This document shows, piece after piece, positions 1 to 13,600 of a stretch of DNA of 64,000 bases. The notes below the pieces were generated by a model. It worked only from the letters and a program-made list of their open reading frames with translations, was not told the DNA's origin and did not search any database. Made by a program: the position numbers and the translations under genes. Positions within the stretch are counted from its first letter, which is position 1; each line of letters opens with the position of its first letter. The DNA comes from Struthidea cinerea (taxonomy: Eukaryota > Chordata > Aves > Passeriformes > Corcoracidae): the NCBI GenBank assembly GCA_013397865.1, contig VZTI01002650.1, positions 831,607-895,606 of the forward strand, written 5' to 3'.

Positions 1-438
1 AAAAGAAAAACAAGTATGCACCTAAATTGTTTTTCAATTTCACATGAAGCCATTATTTTAAAAGAAATAAACTGGAGGCACTGTGATGGAAATCAATGGA
101 AATGTGGCTGTACTTTCCTGGAAAGTTACCTAAAAAGCAGTGTACTTTTTTTGTCCTTGCTCTTACAAAGATGTGTGCATGGGCTTTGCCTTCTGCCACT
201 AAAGCTCATACTACATGCATAAATCTTCATAAAAGGACTTTATAAAAAGACTCTCTAAACACAACTACTTGTGATATCATTTTAGGTTACAAAGCTTTCC
301 TGGAACCAAGAAACTCTACATACCAGTAAATCAAAACAATTCAAGTATTTATTGTTTGCTAGAAAAAATCATGTCAGTTATGTAAACTGGATTGAAATTT
401 GACTTACGAAAGTATGGCTTAGATCTGTGTGTGGTCCT

Positions 439-489
439 CTTTCCCTCCTTCCCTCCTCTCCTTGCCTCCCCTTCCCTCCCCTCTCCTCC
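439..489. repeat. Pyrimidine-rich (CCCTT-type) low-complexity tract
   Basis: About 50 bases of nearly pure C/T in imperfect ccctcc/ccttcc units. It could form H-DNA, but there is no sign of a gene-related role. Confidence 0.85.
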
Positions 490-1269
490 CAACTAATTAA
501 TATATGGATATTTGTCAAATATTTTATGACACAAACTCTAATTCTCGATTATGTACTCAGTTGCTTACAGAAAACAAACAACCTGCCAGGAATTGCATCT
601 TCCACAATGTGCAGTTTATGATGCCATCTAATTTTTGAAAACAATGAATTGGTCAGAGTAGAAAACAGTTACTATTTCTTAGGTTTTTTTCATGCATTAA
701 AGGTGTTAACAAGCTGGAGAACAGGGAATCAAATTTTACAGTTCATTAAGCATTTCTCCTGTTTTTCTTAGAAATGGGATCTCTTCATGTAAGCAGCAAT
801 GCAAAGAAGAGTATGAGTATTTGCATGCTGAATCAATACACTAAACAGCAAGCTTGTCAAGTATATTCCAAGCATGTCTGATACCACAGTCAGGAAACAT
901 GCCCCACCAGTTGCTTGTCATCAAAGTCTTCTTTGATTTTGCAAAGAAAGTAAATAAAAATTGTTATGAGGAACAATGGTGAGATTCACTTGAGCTGGTT
1001 TGGGAAAAGCTAAATCACAGTTTTCCGGCCAAGCATTTGCATGAGTTTCCAAAGCTTTACTTGGCGATATATGGAATTTTTCCACTGTCAATGGAAAGCA
1101 GCTGCCACCCAGACCTCATGCCTTTTGGGCCAGGATAAGTCCAACATGATCTCAACCCTAAGACTAGTGAAATAACACATGAATTTGAGTGGCTAGTGTT
1201 TGGTAGTACTGCTCATGTAAAAATTCCCAGGATCTCCTAAATACTAAAATATTGGGAGAAATTTTTTAC

Positions 1270-1345
1270 TGGAGGTTATATATTATGTCATATTGTACAT
1301 GACAATATATATATCTCAATATATATAAATTATACCAATTTATAT
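1270..1345. repeat. AT-rich patch with small palindromes
   Basis: Alternating tatata runs with a short inverted repeat (atattgt / acaatat around 1290-1307). This is typical AT-rich low-complexity sequence. Confidence 0.7.
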
Positions 1346-1429
1346 CCTGAACAAAAATATACCTATCAGATATATTACTATTTATTTCCATTAGCACATC
1401 TTTGAAAGTAGTATTTATTTTGTTTGTTG

Positions 1430-1446
1430 TTTTTTTTTTTTTTTTT
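1430..1446. repeat. Poly-T run (17)
   Basis: Seventeen T bases in a row in intergenic DNA. It could be the reverse of a retrotransposon poly-A tail, but no element is recognisable beside it. Confidence 0.9.
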
Positions 1447-4070
1447 ACTGTGACCTCGGTCTCCCTCCCACACGTGATCACACAATTGTTTGCAGGACTG
1501 CTGCTGGCTGACTTCAGAGTAAGCAATTGCATTACTAGTTGGGTGGGGACGGAAGGAGGACCACACACAGATCTAAGCCATACTTTGATAAGTCAGATTT
1601 CAATTCAGTTTACATTACTGACTACTTTTTCCAGCAAAAAATAAATACTTGAATGGTTCAGACTCTGATACTGATATGTAGCATTTCTTAGTTGTAGGGA
1701 AGCTTTGTAACCTTTAATGACATCACAACTTCCATGTAAACAGGAAGGTTGAATCTCTCTTCCTACGATATTTGTATGGCTTTTGTTATCATTAAGTGCC
1801 TCTTAGTCTGAACTAATGTACCCTCATAAGAACTTTAACTTCTTAAAGGCTGTAAATGTCATTGCACAAGGCACACTGGACTGTACAGAAAGTGGCTCTG
1901 GCACATGGGGTGGATTAAAGCTCCCCATAAGCAGTGGGTGCAGCAGAATAAGTCGGTGTGGTTGGCACTGCTGAGTGCAGAACACCTGCAGGGAGCAGGC
2001 AGACACCTGAGCACCCCAAAGGCGAACAGGGGCGGTCAGCTCACACCTGGTATACCTCTAGGCTCACACTTACTTTGCAGACATAACAGGCATGGATTTC
2101 TCTGCCTCCTCCCTCAGCTTGTGGTGGGTCACTTCTTTCATGTCTTGGAGACAACATGTTGGAGATCACAACACTGGGGTAGACTGGTTGTGAACACGGC
2201 CACTGTGTCATTTCTGATGAGAGTGGGCTGTATGGAGAGAGGAATGCAAGTTTTAAAGGTCAAGGAAGAAGAGAAAATTGTCCAAAGGAGAAAAAAAAAG
2301 CAGCTGTGTGTGTTGGCAGTAAGAGGTGTGGCTGGTGAGACAGACTGTTGTGTTCCGGACAGTGTGTGTTTCCAAAATCTTCCTGCCAGGCTCCACCTTA
2401 GAAAAACTTTGAAGAACTGGCTGACACATCAACAAAGATCCAATGGTGTCTGCTGGAGTGTTGGCAAAGGGCATATTTGTTGTGATGAGACATTAGCATC
2501 ACAAGTATTGAGCTGGTCACTTATCAATGAGCGTCTTCAGGCACATGAAAATGCACAATTAGCACAAATTATTCACAGTGTTTTCTTTTGCATGTCAGAA
2601 TAACATCTCTCCTGTTCAAGTTCAGCTGGAAGCCAGCTGTTCTTCCATAAGCTACTTTGAAGATATTTTATCATGAGAGTCATATAGTTAAATATGGCAA
2701 TAGTTAGGTATGGCCCTACATCCTCTCCACGTGGCTGGCACCATTTCCTCAGAGCAGTACCTTGTATCTGGCTGAAGATACAGAAAAAGGCCAGTGACAT
2801 CTTAGGACTCTCCAGGTGATGAACCTTGCAGTCGAGGGGTCATTCATTCTCTGCTCTGCAGAGCCTTCTCAAAAGGACTTGCTTAATTTTTTTGAGCTAC
2901 TATGGATATTTGCCACTTTAAGAGTGGCTACAAGATTCAGTTGCTGAAATAGTCTTGCCCTCCTTCGCAACAATGTGTTTTAAAATGACAAAATACCATG
3001 ACAGTCTTCTGTCCCTAAAAGAAAAAAGATTTCTCCATAACACTCCATCCTTAAACACGAGTATCAATTATTCACCTGCTAATAGCTGCATCTAACAACC
3101 AATTCAGCATTCCACACATTGAGAAGGCAGGAACAGATCTTCATTTCGGATTAGAGGAATTAAGAGTTTGCATGTTTTGTGCAAGTGAGAAGGAGGCACA
3201 GATGTGTGGTGTGAAGATGATAAAGTAGCTTAAAAAAAGATTTTAGAAGGAGGTAACAGTGTTCAGTTAACAAGAACAGAGGTGACAAGTTTGTAGTTTT
3301 TTTATTTTTTTGGCCTTACAGACCATAAATGGACTATTTTCTAGTAAAAATGTTATGTAGAATGATTACATTTGGATTTCATATTTTTTAAAGAATTAAT
3401 AGTAAAGAAGCATGTAAAAATTAAACCACATTGACTTCCCAAATGTTTTGCATTCAGGAACACAGATAACAATGCTAGCCTGACATTGCTAGCGGTACAG
3501 GACTGAAAGCAAACAGAAGGTGGTCTGATTTCTCCTGGGCCAGGCCATGTCTCTGCACCAAAGCTGCTGTGAAGAGAACCTGTTGACTCCTCTGTGGGTG
3601 TCCTAGTTTGGACAAATTTGGAGGAAAAAGATATTCACAGATATTTACAAGGATCACCTTCAGGCTGATTAGCTTATGCCTTGAAATTCCCCAAAGAACT
3701 GCTGGGAAGAAAGGCTGCAAAAACCGGTACAAGACATACAAACAACCTCCTGGCTGAGATGTACCCAGCCCTCCCACCTCAGTCGTGACCTGCCTGACTT
3801 TTAAGGTGTTGCTCAACCTGTAAAGGGAACATTTACAGTGTCACTGCTGACAGAGGAATAATAAAGAGGAATCTCGTCTCCATGTACAAGGGGCTCTTTG
3901 CCCTTCACCTTAAAGCAAAGACTACAGAGAACACGGTGAGAGTTCTCTCTCAAACCGTCATGGCTAATTGATTAGGACTCACTGCATCAACTGTATCGAA
4001 TTATGGCATTTCTTATCTGTGGTGCCCACGTGGCACGTTCAGCAGCAGGTGGTACTTTCAAAACGCTATT

Positions 4071-4216
4071 GGTGTCCCTGGCAGTGTTCAAGGCCAGGTT
4101 GGATGGGGCATTGAGCAACCTGGTCTAGCGGGAGGTGTCCCTGCCCCTGGCAAGGAGGTGGGAACGAGACCTTCTTTAAGGTCCCTTCCAATCCAAGCCA
4201 TTCCGTGATTCTACGA
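4071..4216 (+). mobile_element. CR1 LINE, 5'-truncated 3' end
   Basis: The sequence follows the CR1 3' consensus: cagtgttcaaggccaggttg, ggggcattgagcaacctggt, the gtccctgcccctggcaagg segment, and the tail ccattccgtgattctacgat. It carries no coding sequence. It ends directly at the upstream edge of the CpG island, about 250 bases before the REPS2 start codon. Confidence 0.93.
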
Positions 4217-4378
4217 TCTGGGGAGAAACCCGCGTGCTGCTGAGCGCCGTGAGCGCCGTCCCGCAGCGGGGCAGGAGCGGGAGGCCCGGGAGCGCAGGCG
4301 GGCGCTGGCAGCCGGAGGGGCCGCGGGGAGGGCAGAGGCGGGGCCGGCGGCAGCGGCCGGGGCACTGCGGAGCCGGCG

Positions 4379-4408
4379 NNNNNNNNNNNNNNNNNNNNNN
4401 NNNNNNNN
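4379..4408. other. Assembly gap (30 N)
   Basis: There are thirty consecutive N bases inside the GC-rich 5' region, 60 bases upstream of the chosen start codon. The true size is unknown. GC-rich avian promoters are often missing from assemblies, so transcription start, 5'UTR or extra coding sequence could be lost here. Confidence 0.99.
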
Positions 4409-4468
4409 GCTCCCCGGCGGCGCGGCACCCGCTGCCCCGCCGAGCGGCTCTGCCTGCGCCGCCCCGCC

Positions 4469-4675
4469 ATGGAGCAGGGGCCAGCGGGGGGGTCCGGCCC
4501 CGCCGCTGCCGCCGCCGGCACCGGGGGTCTGCTCCTGCCCCTGAGCGAGACCGAGCAGCAGCGCTACTCCGAGCTCTTCTCGCGGTGCTGTCCGCCCCCC
4601 GAGGCGGCCGCCGGGGGCAGCAGCGTGGGCGAGCTGTTCCGGGCCTCCCAGCTGCCCCCGGACACGCTGCACCAG
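4469..4675 (+). CDS. REPS2: REPS2 exon 1 (residues 1-69, start codon)
   Basis: The ATG at 4469 has a purine-less but C-rich context (gccccgccATGg). It opens 69 codons: an Ala/Gly-rich leader, then LLLPLSETEQQRYSELFSRC, a Pro/Ala/Gly insert, and VGELFRASQLPPDTLHQ. This is the first helix and entry to EH1. The exon ends in phase 0 at cag|gtgggt. The frame is open upstream for 20 codons to the assembly gap, so an earlier in-frame start cannot be excluded. ATG 4469 is chosen because the length and position relative to EH1 resemble known REPS2 N-termini. Confidence 0.9.
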
Positions 4676-7600
4676 GTGGGTCCGGGGGTGTCCGGCTCCA
4701 GCGTCCCCCGGAGCTGCGGGGTGCGGGCGGTTTGGGGGGGTGCGGGACGGGACCTGCTCCCGCAGCCCTTCGGGAGAGGGGCTGGCGCTGCCTCCACCGG
4801 GAAGTTGGGGGCTGCGGGCGGGCCGGTGCCCCTGCGGTGTCCGCGGGGCCGGGACCAGGACCAGGCACAACCCTGTTCGCGGCGGGGCAGAGCGGAGCGG
4901 GGCCGGTCCCGCCCCGCAGCGGCGGTGCTGGAGCTGCTCCGTGCCCGCTTGCCTGCTCCAGACAGGCGCTGGCAGTGCCCGGCTCGCAGCTCTCTGGGGT
5001 TCTGCCCTCCGGGTGCGGGTGCGTGAGGGGCCGCCCGTGCACCTCTGTGCCGCCCGTGCCGGGCTGGGCACCCGAGAGCGCTGCGCACCCCGCGGGCTCT
5101 GGGCGGGCTCTCCCCGTCAGGTCGGTAGTGCCGTCGCCTTTCTCAAAAGGGTCCCGAAAGTCATTAAGGCAGTTGTATGAAAGGACGTGCCATGTGGTAG
5201 ATTGCTGCTTTACCACTGAGGGTTTTTTCCTAAATGTTGTTTCAGTGGAAAAAAATCCGTAGGTAAAATGATGTTGCGGTGTTTATGTCAGTTCTTGAGC
5301 GCGAATACATCCAGGTGCGAAATGCGAGGGTCTCACCCGTCAGAGCAGCAGAGCACCAGCAGTGGTCCCCAACAGGGGCTGTGAGGCGGAGCCCTCCTGC
5401 TGTTTGAGAAAAAGCTTGTCCGGGGTGGGAGAAGGCTTGTGCCAGCGAGTTTCCAGGAACAGGGAAGAACCGGACCTGTGGTCTTTTCCACCTGCGGATT
5501 AGTAATTTAACTAACACACTATAGTTGCCTAATACTTCCTGAACAGAGATAGGGTATTTCTGTTTGTTTGTTTGTTTGTTTATTTAACTTTTATTTTCAG
5601 GAATTTTGTTCTTCAATAGCTTTTACTTATCAAGCAGAAAAAAGTTAAGCTGAAATCGAGCTCATGTACCTTGGCACTGTCTGAGAGTATTCAGCTCTAC
5701 TGCTGTCCTGATAGCTGGCAGATCATCTCTTAATGGGTTATATAAATTCATATTTTACAGGGGATTCTGAACGAAAACTGTGGCGTTTCAAGAATATTTT
5801 TCTTCCTACCTGTGCTCTTTACCAGATCAGTAAAACAAAAATCTTACCAAACACTGTATTACTACCTTATATTGAGCCTCACTGTGACCTTGGTCTTGCA
5901 GGTGAATTGAGTGGTGAAAGTAGAGATTTCACATAGATACAGTACTAAGAGTGTTCTTCCTCTTTTTGCAACGAGGAAGAATGGGACATTTAATTTAAAG
6001 TAAGAAGACTTATCCGAATAGTCACTTAATTTTTCAAAGAAGTATGGAAAAAACCTCTTATTTTCACTGTGTAGTTTCTTGCTCTATCATTTAAGTGAAA
6101 TTTATGATCATGTTATTGTTACAGTTTGTTTTCAGGGTAATTTTCATAGTAATATGTGATTTAAGCCCAGAAATGGTGAGGTATTGATTTTGATTTTGTT
6201 TTTGAATTTGTTTGTTGGTTGGCTTTAATGTTCTGGAGTTTTTTACTATTTTAGATTATTTCCAGGTATATATAAGCTGTGAGGAGAACATTACTGGCAA
6301 ACAAGCCTGTAATTGGCTTCAGGAATATTCAGATAATAAGGCCTGTGGGATCTGGGTCTGCTTCTCTTTTTCCTTCCTTCCCTCCCCCTCTTGTTTATAG
6401 GGCACTAATCACAGTGGCATTCCGCTCTACTGATGGTGTGTCTGTCCTCAGAACCCACTGCTGTCAGGTGTTCTTACATTTACTGGGACTTCAGGAAAAA
6501 ATGAATTAATGGAGTGAGTTAAAGAAAATAAATTGCAAATGGGGGTGTTTTGATAGGGAAAATCCCACAATGTTGTTTGAGATATTTTTCTGATGTTTTG
6601 TCTTATTATGTTTCAGAAATGAAATTTTATATTTTAATTTTAGAAAATCCTACCATTCTAACAGGGGAGCAAGACACAGAGATTCATGGTATACATTTTC
6701 TGTTAGTACAGAGAAACACCTATTTTAGGGCAAGAGAGCTCGTTTGGGTTAAGATAACATGTTTTCTTTGAAATAATTTTTGACTATGAATGTTTTTTGG
6801 TTTTTTTTAATGCTTTTAAAAATCCCCATCTGTCACTATTAGTGCTTCATATATAGGCAGAATCCCTACTGACCAACTGAGAAATGGTCATGCTGAGCTT
6901 ATTCATGTCAGAAATGGGGAGATTTGGTTTGGAAACCAATTCTGGGTTTCTACTAAGCAGAGCCTGCACAGTCCAGAAGGTACTTAACACCATTCTCTGG
7001 CCCTTCCATGGGCTGTTGCAAGAGACAGTTATAGATGGTTTTGTAAGCAATGTGCAATTTGCAGCTTTTTTTTCTCAAGGCATTCATTGAGGAGTGTTTT
7101 ACAAATCAGGATGCTTCCAGAACTGACGTTTAATGCCGTGGCAGTTTCAAACCTGTGCTGTTGTTTTCAGTTGTACTTGTGTAATAAGTGGGATAAGTCT
7201 TTGAGAAAGAAGGAGCTTTTCCTTATACATTCTTTGATTGAGATTTATTACTCATCAGGATGGTGCTCACACGCATCACAGGAAATCTCCTTCCACTTCT
7301 TTACCTGTAATGGCAGGGTTTGCTGTCTAGACAAAAATCAGTGGGTGCATCCTAGATGGAGTAGTGCTGCTGATGTCAGTTCCTGTGGGAAAAACAGTGG
7401 TGTGTGCTGTCAGACAGCAAACAGGCAAGGGTTTGGTTTGGTTTAAAGGTTAGTTGGCTTAATCCAAGAAGTTACATGGATGAAAGATGCTACCTAACAG
7501 AGAGCAGGTAGGGAATGCAAGGGCATGTGCCAGAAGAGGAAATGCTGGAATAAATGGAAAAAATCCAAAAGCAGCCGGGTCAGTCGGAGCAGATGGCGTG

Positions 7601-10600
7601 CACCCGAGAGTCCTGGGTCTTGCTAAGAGTGAAGTGATTGAACACAGATTCATTACACCCAGGCTCATTAAAGCCAGCAATTCTGCTGGGCAGTAGGGTA
7701 CAGCAGAGGTTGTTCTTACTTACAGACAGGATTGAACAATGAACTCAGCAAGAGTTATTTCAGTTCTGGATAAAAGGTTAAAGTTAGCACTAAAATTAAA
7801 AATGTCAGATACTTCATAGGACAGAGAAGGCCATGACAGGGACAGAACAGCATGACAGAACTGACAGAACAGTTTTTTGGACTGTATAATCATACCTCCC
7901 CCATGTACTGAAAGTCTTTGGCTAGACATATTGTGTGGTTAAAGACAGAACCATTAAGATTGTATTTAGAATTGCACAAAGCTTGTGGCAGATCTTTTGC
8001 CAGGGGCTTTTAAAGTAACTCTGCAAAATGTCCATAATTATTTGTCTGAAAGATCTGTGCTGGGGTTGCTTTTGTTTTTATTTTTATTTTTTACAATATT
8101 TATGTTGAAGGAGAAGGAGCAGACTAGTCATGCACCATGCACTTATGTACACTGTCAGAATTAGAAGAAATTCAGCAGCATCAGCTGGATTTATATATAT
8201 ACATCCGTGTTGATGAGGTTGAAAATGGTGTTATCTATGCTTTAGGCTCCTAACAAAGGGGGAAAGGACTGAATTTGTGCAAAGAAAAATTAAATTTTGA
8301 AAAAAGTAAATGTTTTGGACTTACTGGGGCCACAAAAATATTGCTGAAGTGAAGGAGATCCCACAGCATGCTTTGTTACATAGATCAATATCTGTAACCC
8401 TTCTAACAAGGGGAAACAGCAGGCAGGGGTGAGGGAGGAAGGCAGGAGGTACCACTGTTGGCCATCAGTGGATGACAAAAACAGGTTTGTGTGCCCATGT
8501 GGGCAAACTGTCTGGGGTTTTGGGCCTATTCCTTGGAAGATCTGTTGGATTATGCTCCTGGAGTGCATTGAGATGTCAGTGCTCCACACTGACGGCTGTG
8601 CCAGGTGCTGACAATGCCTGGTTTGCCTTGTCTCGTTTGGGGCAGTTGATTTGTGACCCTGTTTTGAAGCTGGCCACCAGCAAGTACATACAGCCTCTGC
8701 TGCGTGAGTCTGGGACTCCAAGTGTGTTTGTTGTGGGTGCCAACTACCAATGGGCTGATGTCTGCAGGCATTTCAGATAAAATAATGCTTTACAGAATCA
8801 CTGCCCTCTGATCAGCAAAGGACAGGAACCTTGTGCTAGTTCTGCTGTTTGTTGACATTACTGTTGTCTCTGAATATTTTGTCTTAAGAAATTGAGGAGC
8901 AGAATTGGACTTAAGATTTACACTAAAATGCTTATTTCTTTTCATTAGTTTCTAACTTACTTGATTAATTCTCACTTGGTTGTCTGACAGTATCTTTAAT
9001 TCTCACTTTTAGAAACCTTAATCTTATTTGTGGACTTGGCACTATCAGCACAGAGATCCAATTTTCCTAACAAAATGCATTCTTTCCTCTGCAAATGAAC
9101 ACACTGTGTTATTTTGAGCTCCAAGGATGACAAGTACTAATTGTGTGATGCTGGAGCTGTACAGGCACTGCATTTTTTAGCTGGGACTCTCCTTCCAGTA
9201 CTGTGTGAATAGGGAACACAGACAAACGGTCGTGCTTTTCTTCCGCAGACTTCATGAGTTAACTTGTGTTTATTGTGCCTTGTCTCTATAGTTACAATTC
9301 TACACTTTAACTGTATTATGTGTTCAAAAAGCAGAAGTGTGAATAGAATAATAATAAAAAAATGGTTAAGTTGATATTTCTTTGGAAAAATGCCAGTAAG
9401 GATTGGCTTTCTGAAACTTATTTTTCTTAATTCCGTAAGGATAAATTATTACCTGTGTGATATCTGGGGTGGAACTAACTGTCTGCCTCAAACAGGCAGA
9501 AAAGAAAAGGAACTGTGGCAGTTGCAATGCTAGCTGTTTGTGTGAGGGAAGTCTGGACTCAATGTTACTTTACAAAAATAAAGTTCACTCTGTTGCAGCT
9601 GTTGACAGAATGTGGCATTATGCTTGTGCTGGCAGTGTGATTTTGCTGACTGAACAGAAGGTCCATCAAAAAGTGGTGTTAGAGAGAAGTTGCATCCTAC
9701 TGACGTCTTTGAGTCAGGAATAAACAAAAGCGTGGTACAACTTCATGTAAGCAGTGCAGCAAGAGGAGGAAAGGAAAACTGACATTTCAGTATCAGTACT
9801 TCTGACCACAATTTCCTAAACTGTTGTTGCCTTTCTAGAGTCATAAGCAAACTTGTGTTTATGTAAGTAGGAAAATGAAAAACTCAGATGTAAAAGTCAC
9901 GGCAGTATTATTAAAAAAATGTCTAAATTGTAACAAGGGAAAGGGTAGAACTTCACATGGAGCCATCTTGCTGATGTGTTCTGTAAAAAAAATAAAATTG
10001 ACATCTTAGTACATCTTTAAACAGTTTTTTATAATGTAAATGATCACTTTGTAGTCATTCCTTACAAGATTAGTAGTTTTGAGTGCCTCAATGTTGAGAT
10101 ATATAGTAGATGATTTGTAGAAGCCATTCCTTCCAAGTGTGTTTCAAATCACACTGTAAAACAGAGACTCTCAGACCTGCTTGCCACAGACATTCAGTGG
10201 GATGGTCAGAATTAGCCTGGTCAGGGCCTGCAGCCTTCAGTAATTAACCCTCATAATAGCCAAGTGTCAATTAATTATTTAATTTCCCAAGAAAATAATG
10301 CTTTGCTGTGCCAGTGATTTAAAATGATGCTACAAAAGGGATGGAGGAAAAAGATCCATTGGGATTAAAAAGAGTTAACTTTCTTCATGAGGCGTTGATG
10401 CAGTATAAACCAGGGACAATGAAGAATGGTTTTTATGTTTTCAGTAAGTGGTTTTGTCATGGTACTTACGTAAGTGCAGTGGGGTTCAGCAAACAGTTGA
10501 GTATAACCTCTCCTTAGTCATGTGTGTATCTACTGCAATCTGCTGTCAGTATTGTGATGTTTATACACAGATTGATGATGTTGCCTCAGTCTGTTTTGCA

Positions 10601-13600
10601 AAGGAGATGCTGAACACAATTCACTTCAGTGGCTGTATCTGGCTCAAACAGCCCCAGTGAAAGAGGGATGGTATAAAGTCTGAAAACGTGAATTTAGCTG
10701 AGCTGAAAAACTTACCCAAGATAGATTCATGAAAGATGGAACAAGCGTTTCTCTGGCAAGGAATGAGGATAAATGACTTATTTAAATTTAAAATACTACG
10801 ATTTGAGAAATACATCTGATATAATATTTGTAAAGCCAGATTCTTTGATGTATTGACATCTAAACATACCAACAGTATGGTAAAATAAAACATTAATGAC
10901 CCATATGTACTAATTCAACTTTTGAGACAGTCAAACAGTTTAACAGCTGAGTTAGTGGATAATTAACTCAAAAAGGTTGCTGGAGTAGAAAATCAACTGT
11001 GGACAAATAGTAATCCCCTCTTCCTAAACAGAGGGAGTATTTTCTTTATCCATTGTATTCAGCAGCATTATTGGGTGACACTGCATAAAATTGAGAACTC
11101 TGTTGGGAATAAAATTTTTTTGTTTATCATTATTTTTTAAATTTAATTATTATTTTTTATTCCTGCCATTTAGATATGATGGTGAGGCGGAAGGATGTGG
11201 TGGGATGAGATCCATTAGTTCTGTGATCTGGTAGGACACAGTGACCAGAAATAATCAGCTAAATCATTAACTGCAAATTATATTTACTTCATTTATCAAA
11301 GTGTTTAAAAGACAAAACATGTGTTTATAAAGTTCCAAATCTTTGTATATATAAGAAATGTGTAGCTTTTGGTTTTTTAGTGGATGAAGACTGTGTATTT
11401 TTAAATGAATTCCAGTTTTCAGCTAAATTTAACTTTGCATATGTCATACATACACAAGTAGGTGTGTCTCTTATTAAAGATTATAATAGAGCAAATTTCT
11501 TATAAAATAAGAATTAAGTTGTATATTAGGTGATGTGGTTACTCAAATATGTTTTAAATTATTACTTCGTGGTAAGAACAAAAATGTTACCATATTTATT
11601 TTTAAAAAGTAAGAATCTTGTTTTAATGATGACCAACTGATGAGACAGGTCTTTATCGAGATAATTATGAAATTAGGGTCTTATCTCTTTGGACTTAAAT
11701 AATGTTTTAAATAGCTTGTTTTTCCCAAAAATCTGCCCTGCAAACACTGAAGTTCAGACACTTGGTGCTGCCAGTTGTTTCAGACGGGGTGGTATGTTTG
11801 CAGAGGGGTGTTGAAGGTGCTCCTCTGACGTGTGCCCTGGGCGCTCTCTGGTCAGGAACAGGCTGCTTAAAACTACCCTGAGGTTACACAGGGGCTGCCT
11901 GTTGAATCATCTCTTGTGCCTGTTTGAGCCATGCCGGCCTTTGCAATGAGCACACGGTGCTGAGCAGAGCTGCAGGAGTGCCCCACATACAGCACCGTGA
12001 AGCCTACAAACAAAGGGGGTCCTGAGAAACTTTCGATAGCTTGACTACCAGAGCACATTCTCAGTGTTTTCTTCTGCTTTGTTTTTTATGTCCGTAGGAT
12101 TTTTTTTCTGCCCTGCAGTCTTTCCCCCATCCAAAAAAGCTGCACATGGTGGTTCTAGTATTTTACCCCTGCACCTGTGTAGTCTTACGGTCTGAATAAT
12201 TCAGGACTGGGTCGGTCCCCTTCGTTATCAGGAAGTGGTGGGGAGATGCTCCTTTGGGCCGAGCCATAATAAAATGCTGGATTTGGGCCTCGTAATTCCC
12301 ACTGTCTTGATGGCACTGAAAATTTAGAGTCGACTAATGGGAAACACTTGGCTGAGCTTGAATTCAAACTGTCTGAACATGGTCCATGGTGTCTGCTTGC
12401 TCACTCCGGTGTGAGTCATGGAGCTGAATTCTACTTTCAATAGCAAACGTCTGTAACATTACTTTATGATTATGATTATAAATTTCAAGTGGTTTTTTGG
12501 TGTCAGCCTTTCAACTCAATTTACCTTTTTTTTTAATCCTTTATTTTTCTTAAAGTCTCTTTCCACACCAAGAAACATTAGATCAGCTTTGGCATAGGCA
12601 ACATTTCACATTTCATGCATTATTTACTTCTGGCATAATTTACACAATGATGTCCTATGGAAGCCAAGATGATGGTATTCGGAGCAAAACAATGTGTCTA
12701 ATCATTTGCAAGACAGGATGACTGCTGTGGGCTAACAAATAGAGTCAGAATTATTTTGTTGCGAACAGCAACAGCAGTGGAGCAGTAAAAGGTGAAGTAC
12801 TTTGAGGTTCCAAATGCCAAAAATAAGAATAAAAGGGGAGGGAGGCCAAAACTCAATCCTGTGAATCTGTATGAATTTAAAACTATTTTTTTGGGTTTTT
12901 TTGCTTTTCCTCCTCTGAATAATTATAAGAACATCTGTATGTTTTAATAGCCACAGGCCACTTTTCCTTTGCTGTGTACAGATAGAAATGCAAATACAAA
13001 TCATGATAGAAAATGTGCTGTAAATGCTGGCGGACTGTGCATGGGCACTGGAGACGGTGTCGTCTTTGACTCCAGTGTTGCTGCTTTGAAATCCTGCGCT
13101 CTTTAGCTGAATCGGGGACAAACTCTTGGTTTGGACACAAACAAGTAGATTCTCACTGACTGAATGATGCATTTCTGCACATAAAAGATGTGCAAGCATG
13201 TTGGGTGAAATAGTGATAATTTTAGTGTTTTGTTTAGTGGTGTGGAAGAGAAAAAAATTAACCTGCTTTTCCAAAATATGTGTTGATTCCAGCTAGAGGT
13301 AAATGTGATATAAGATCAAGGAAGGGCAGGAAGTGTCTTCAGCATATACCATGTGCAATGGAATTAGCCTTCAGTTAAAACTTTTGACAACTCTTCAGTC
13401 TTATAAAAATAGTCCATAACTCTCAACTAAAGAAGGGTTTTAATGCTATTGATTAAGATAACTGCACAACTGTAGGAGATAATGTTTTATGTGTTTGCTG
13501 CATTGCCTTTAAAAGGACCTCTGTTAGCTGTAAGCGCTACGGAAGTGAACTCAGGAAGCATGCCAAATATGATAAAACAGGAGGGGTACAGGAAGCACCA

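Larger units (their letters stand above)
1..4070. other. Upstream intergenic region, no supported gene
   Basis: AT-rich sequence with a pyrimidine tract (439-489), an AT-repeat patch (about 1270-1345) and a 17-T run (1430-1446). A 232-codon open frame at 1905-2603 (+) resembles no family I know. In mammals RBBP7 lies divergently upstream of REPS2 (from memory), but I see none of its exons here. Confidence 0.7.
4205..5115. promoter_or_regulatory. CpG island promoter of REPS2
   Basis: This roughly 900-base block is very rich in G, C and CpG, contains exon 1, and is flanked by AT-rich DNA on both sides. Such islands normally hold the transcription start of broadly expressed vertebrate genes. 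No TATA box is obvious. The start site cannot be fixed and may lie in or near the assembly gap. The island extends about 440 bases into intron 1. Confidence 0.85.

Noticed and set aside
4176..5262. Very long open frames on both strands across the CpG island (up to about 346 codons, some through the N gap)
   Set aside because: GC-rich DNA lacks stop codons by composition. Only the frame from 4469 to the donor at 4675 shows family similarity and splices on.
12732..13274. 180-codon minus-strand frame in intron 1
   Set aside because: Composition follows the local AT-rich sequence and there are no motifs. Treated as chance.
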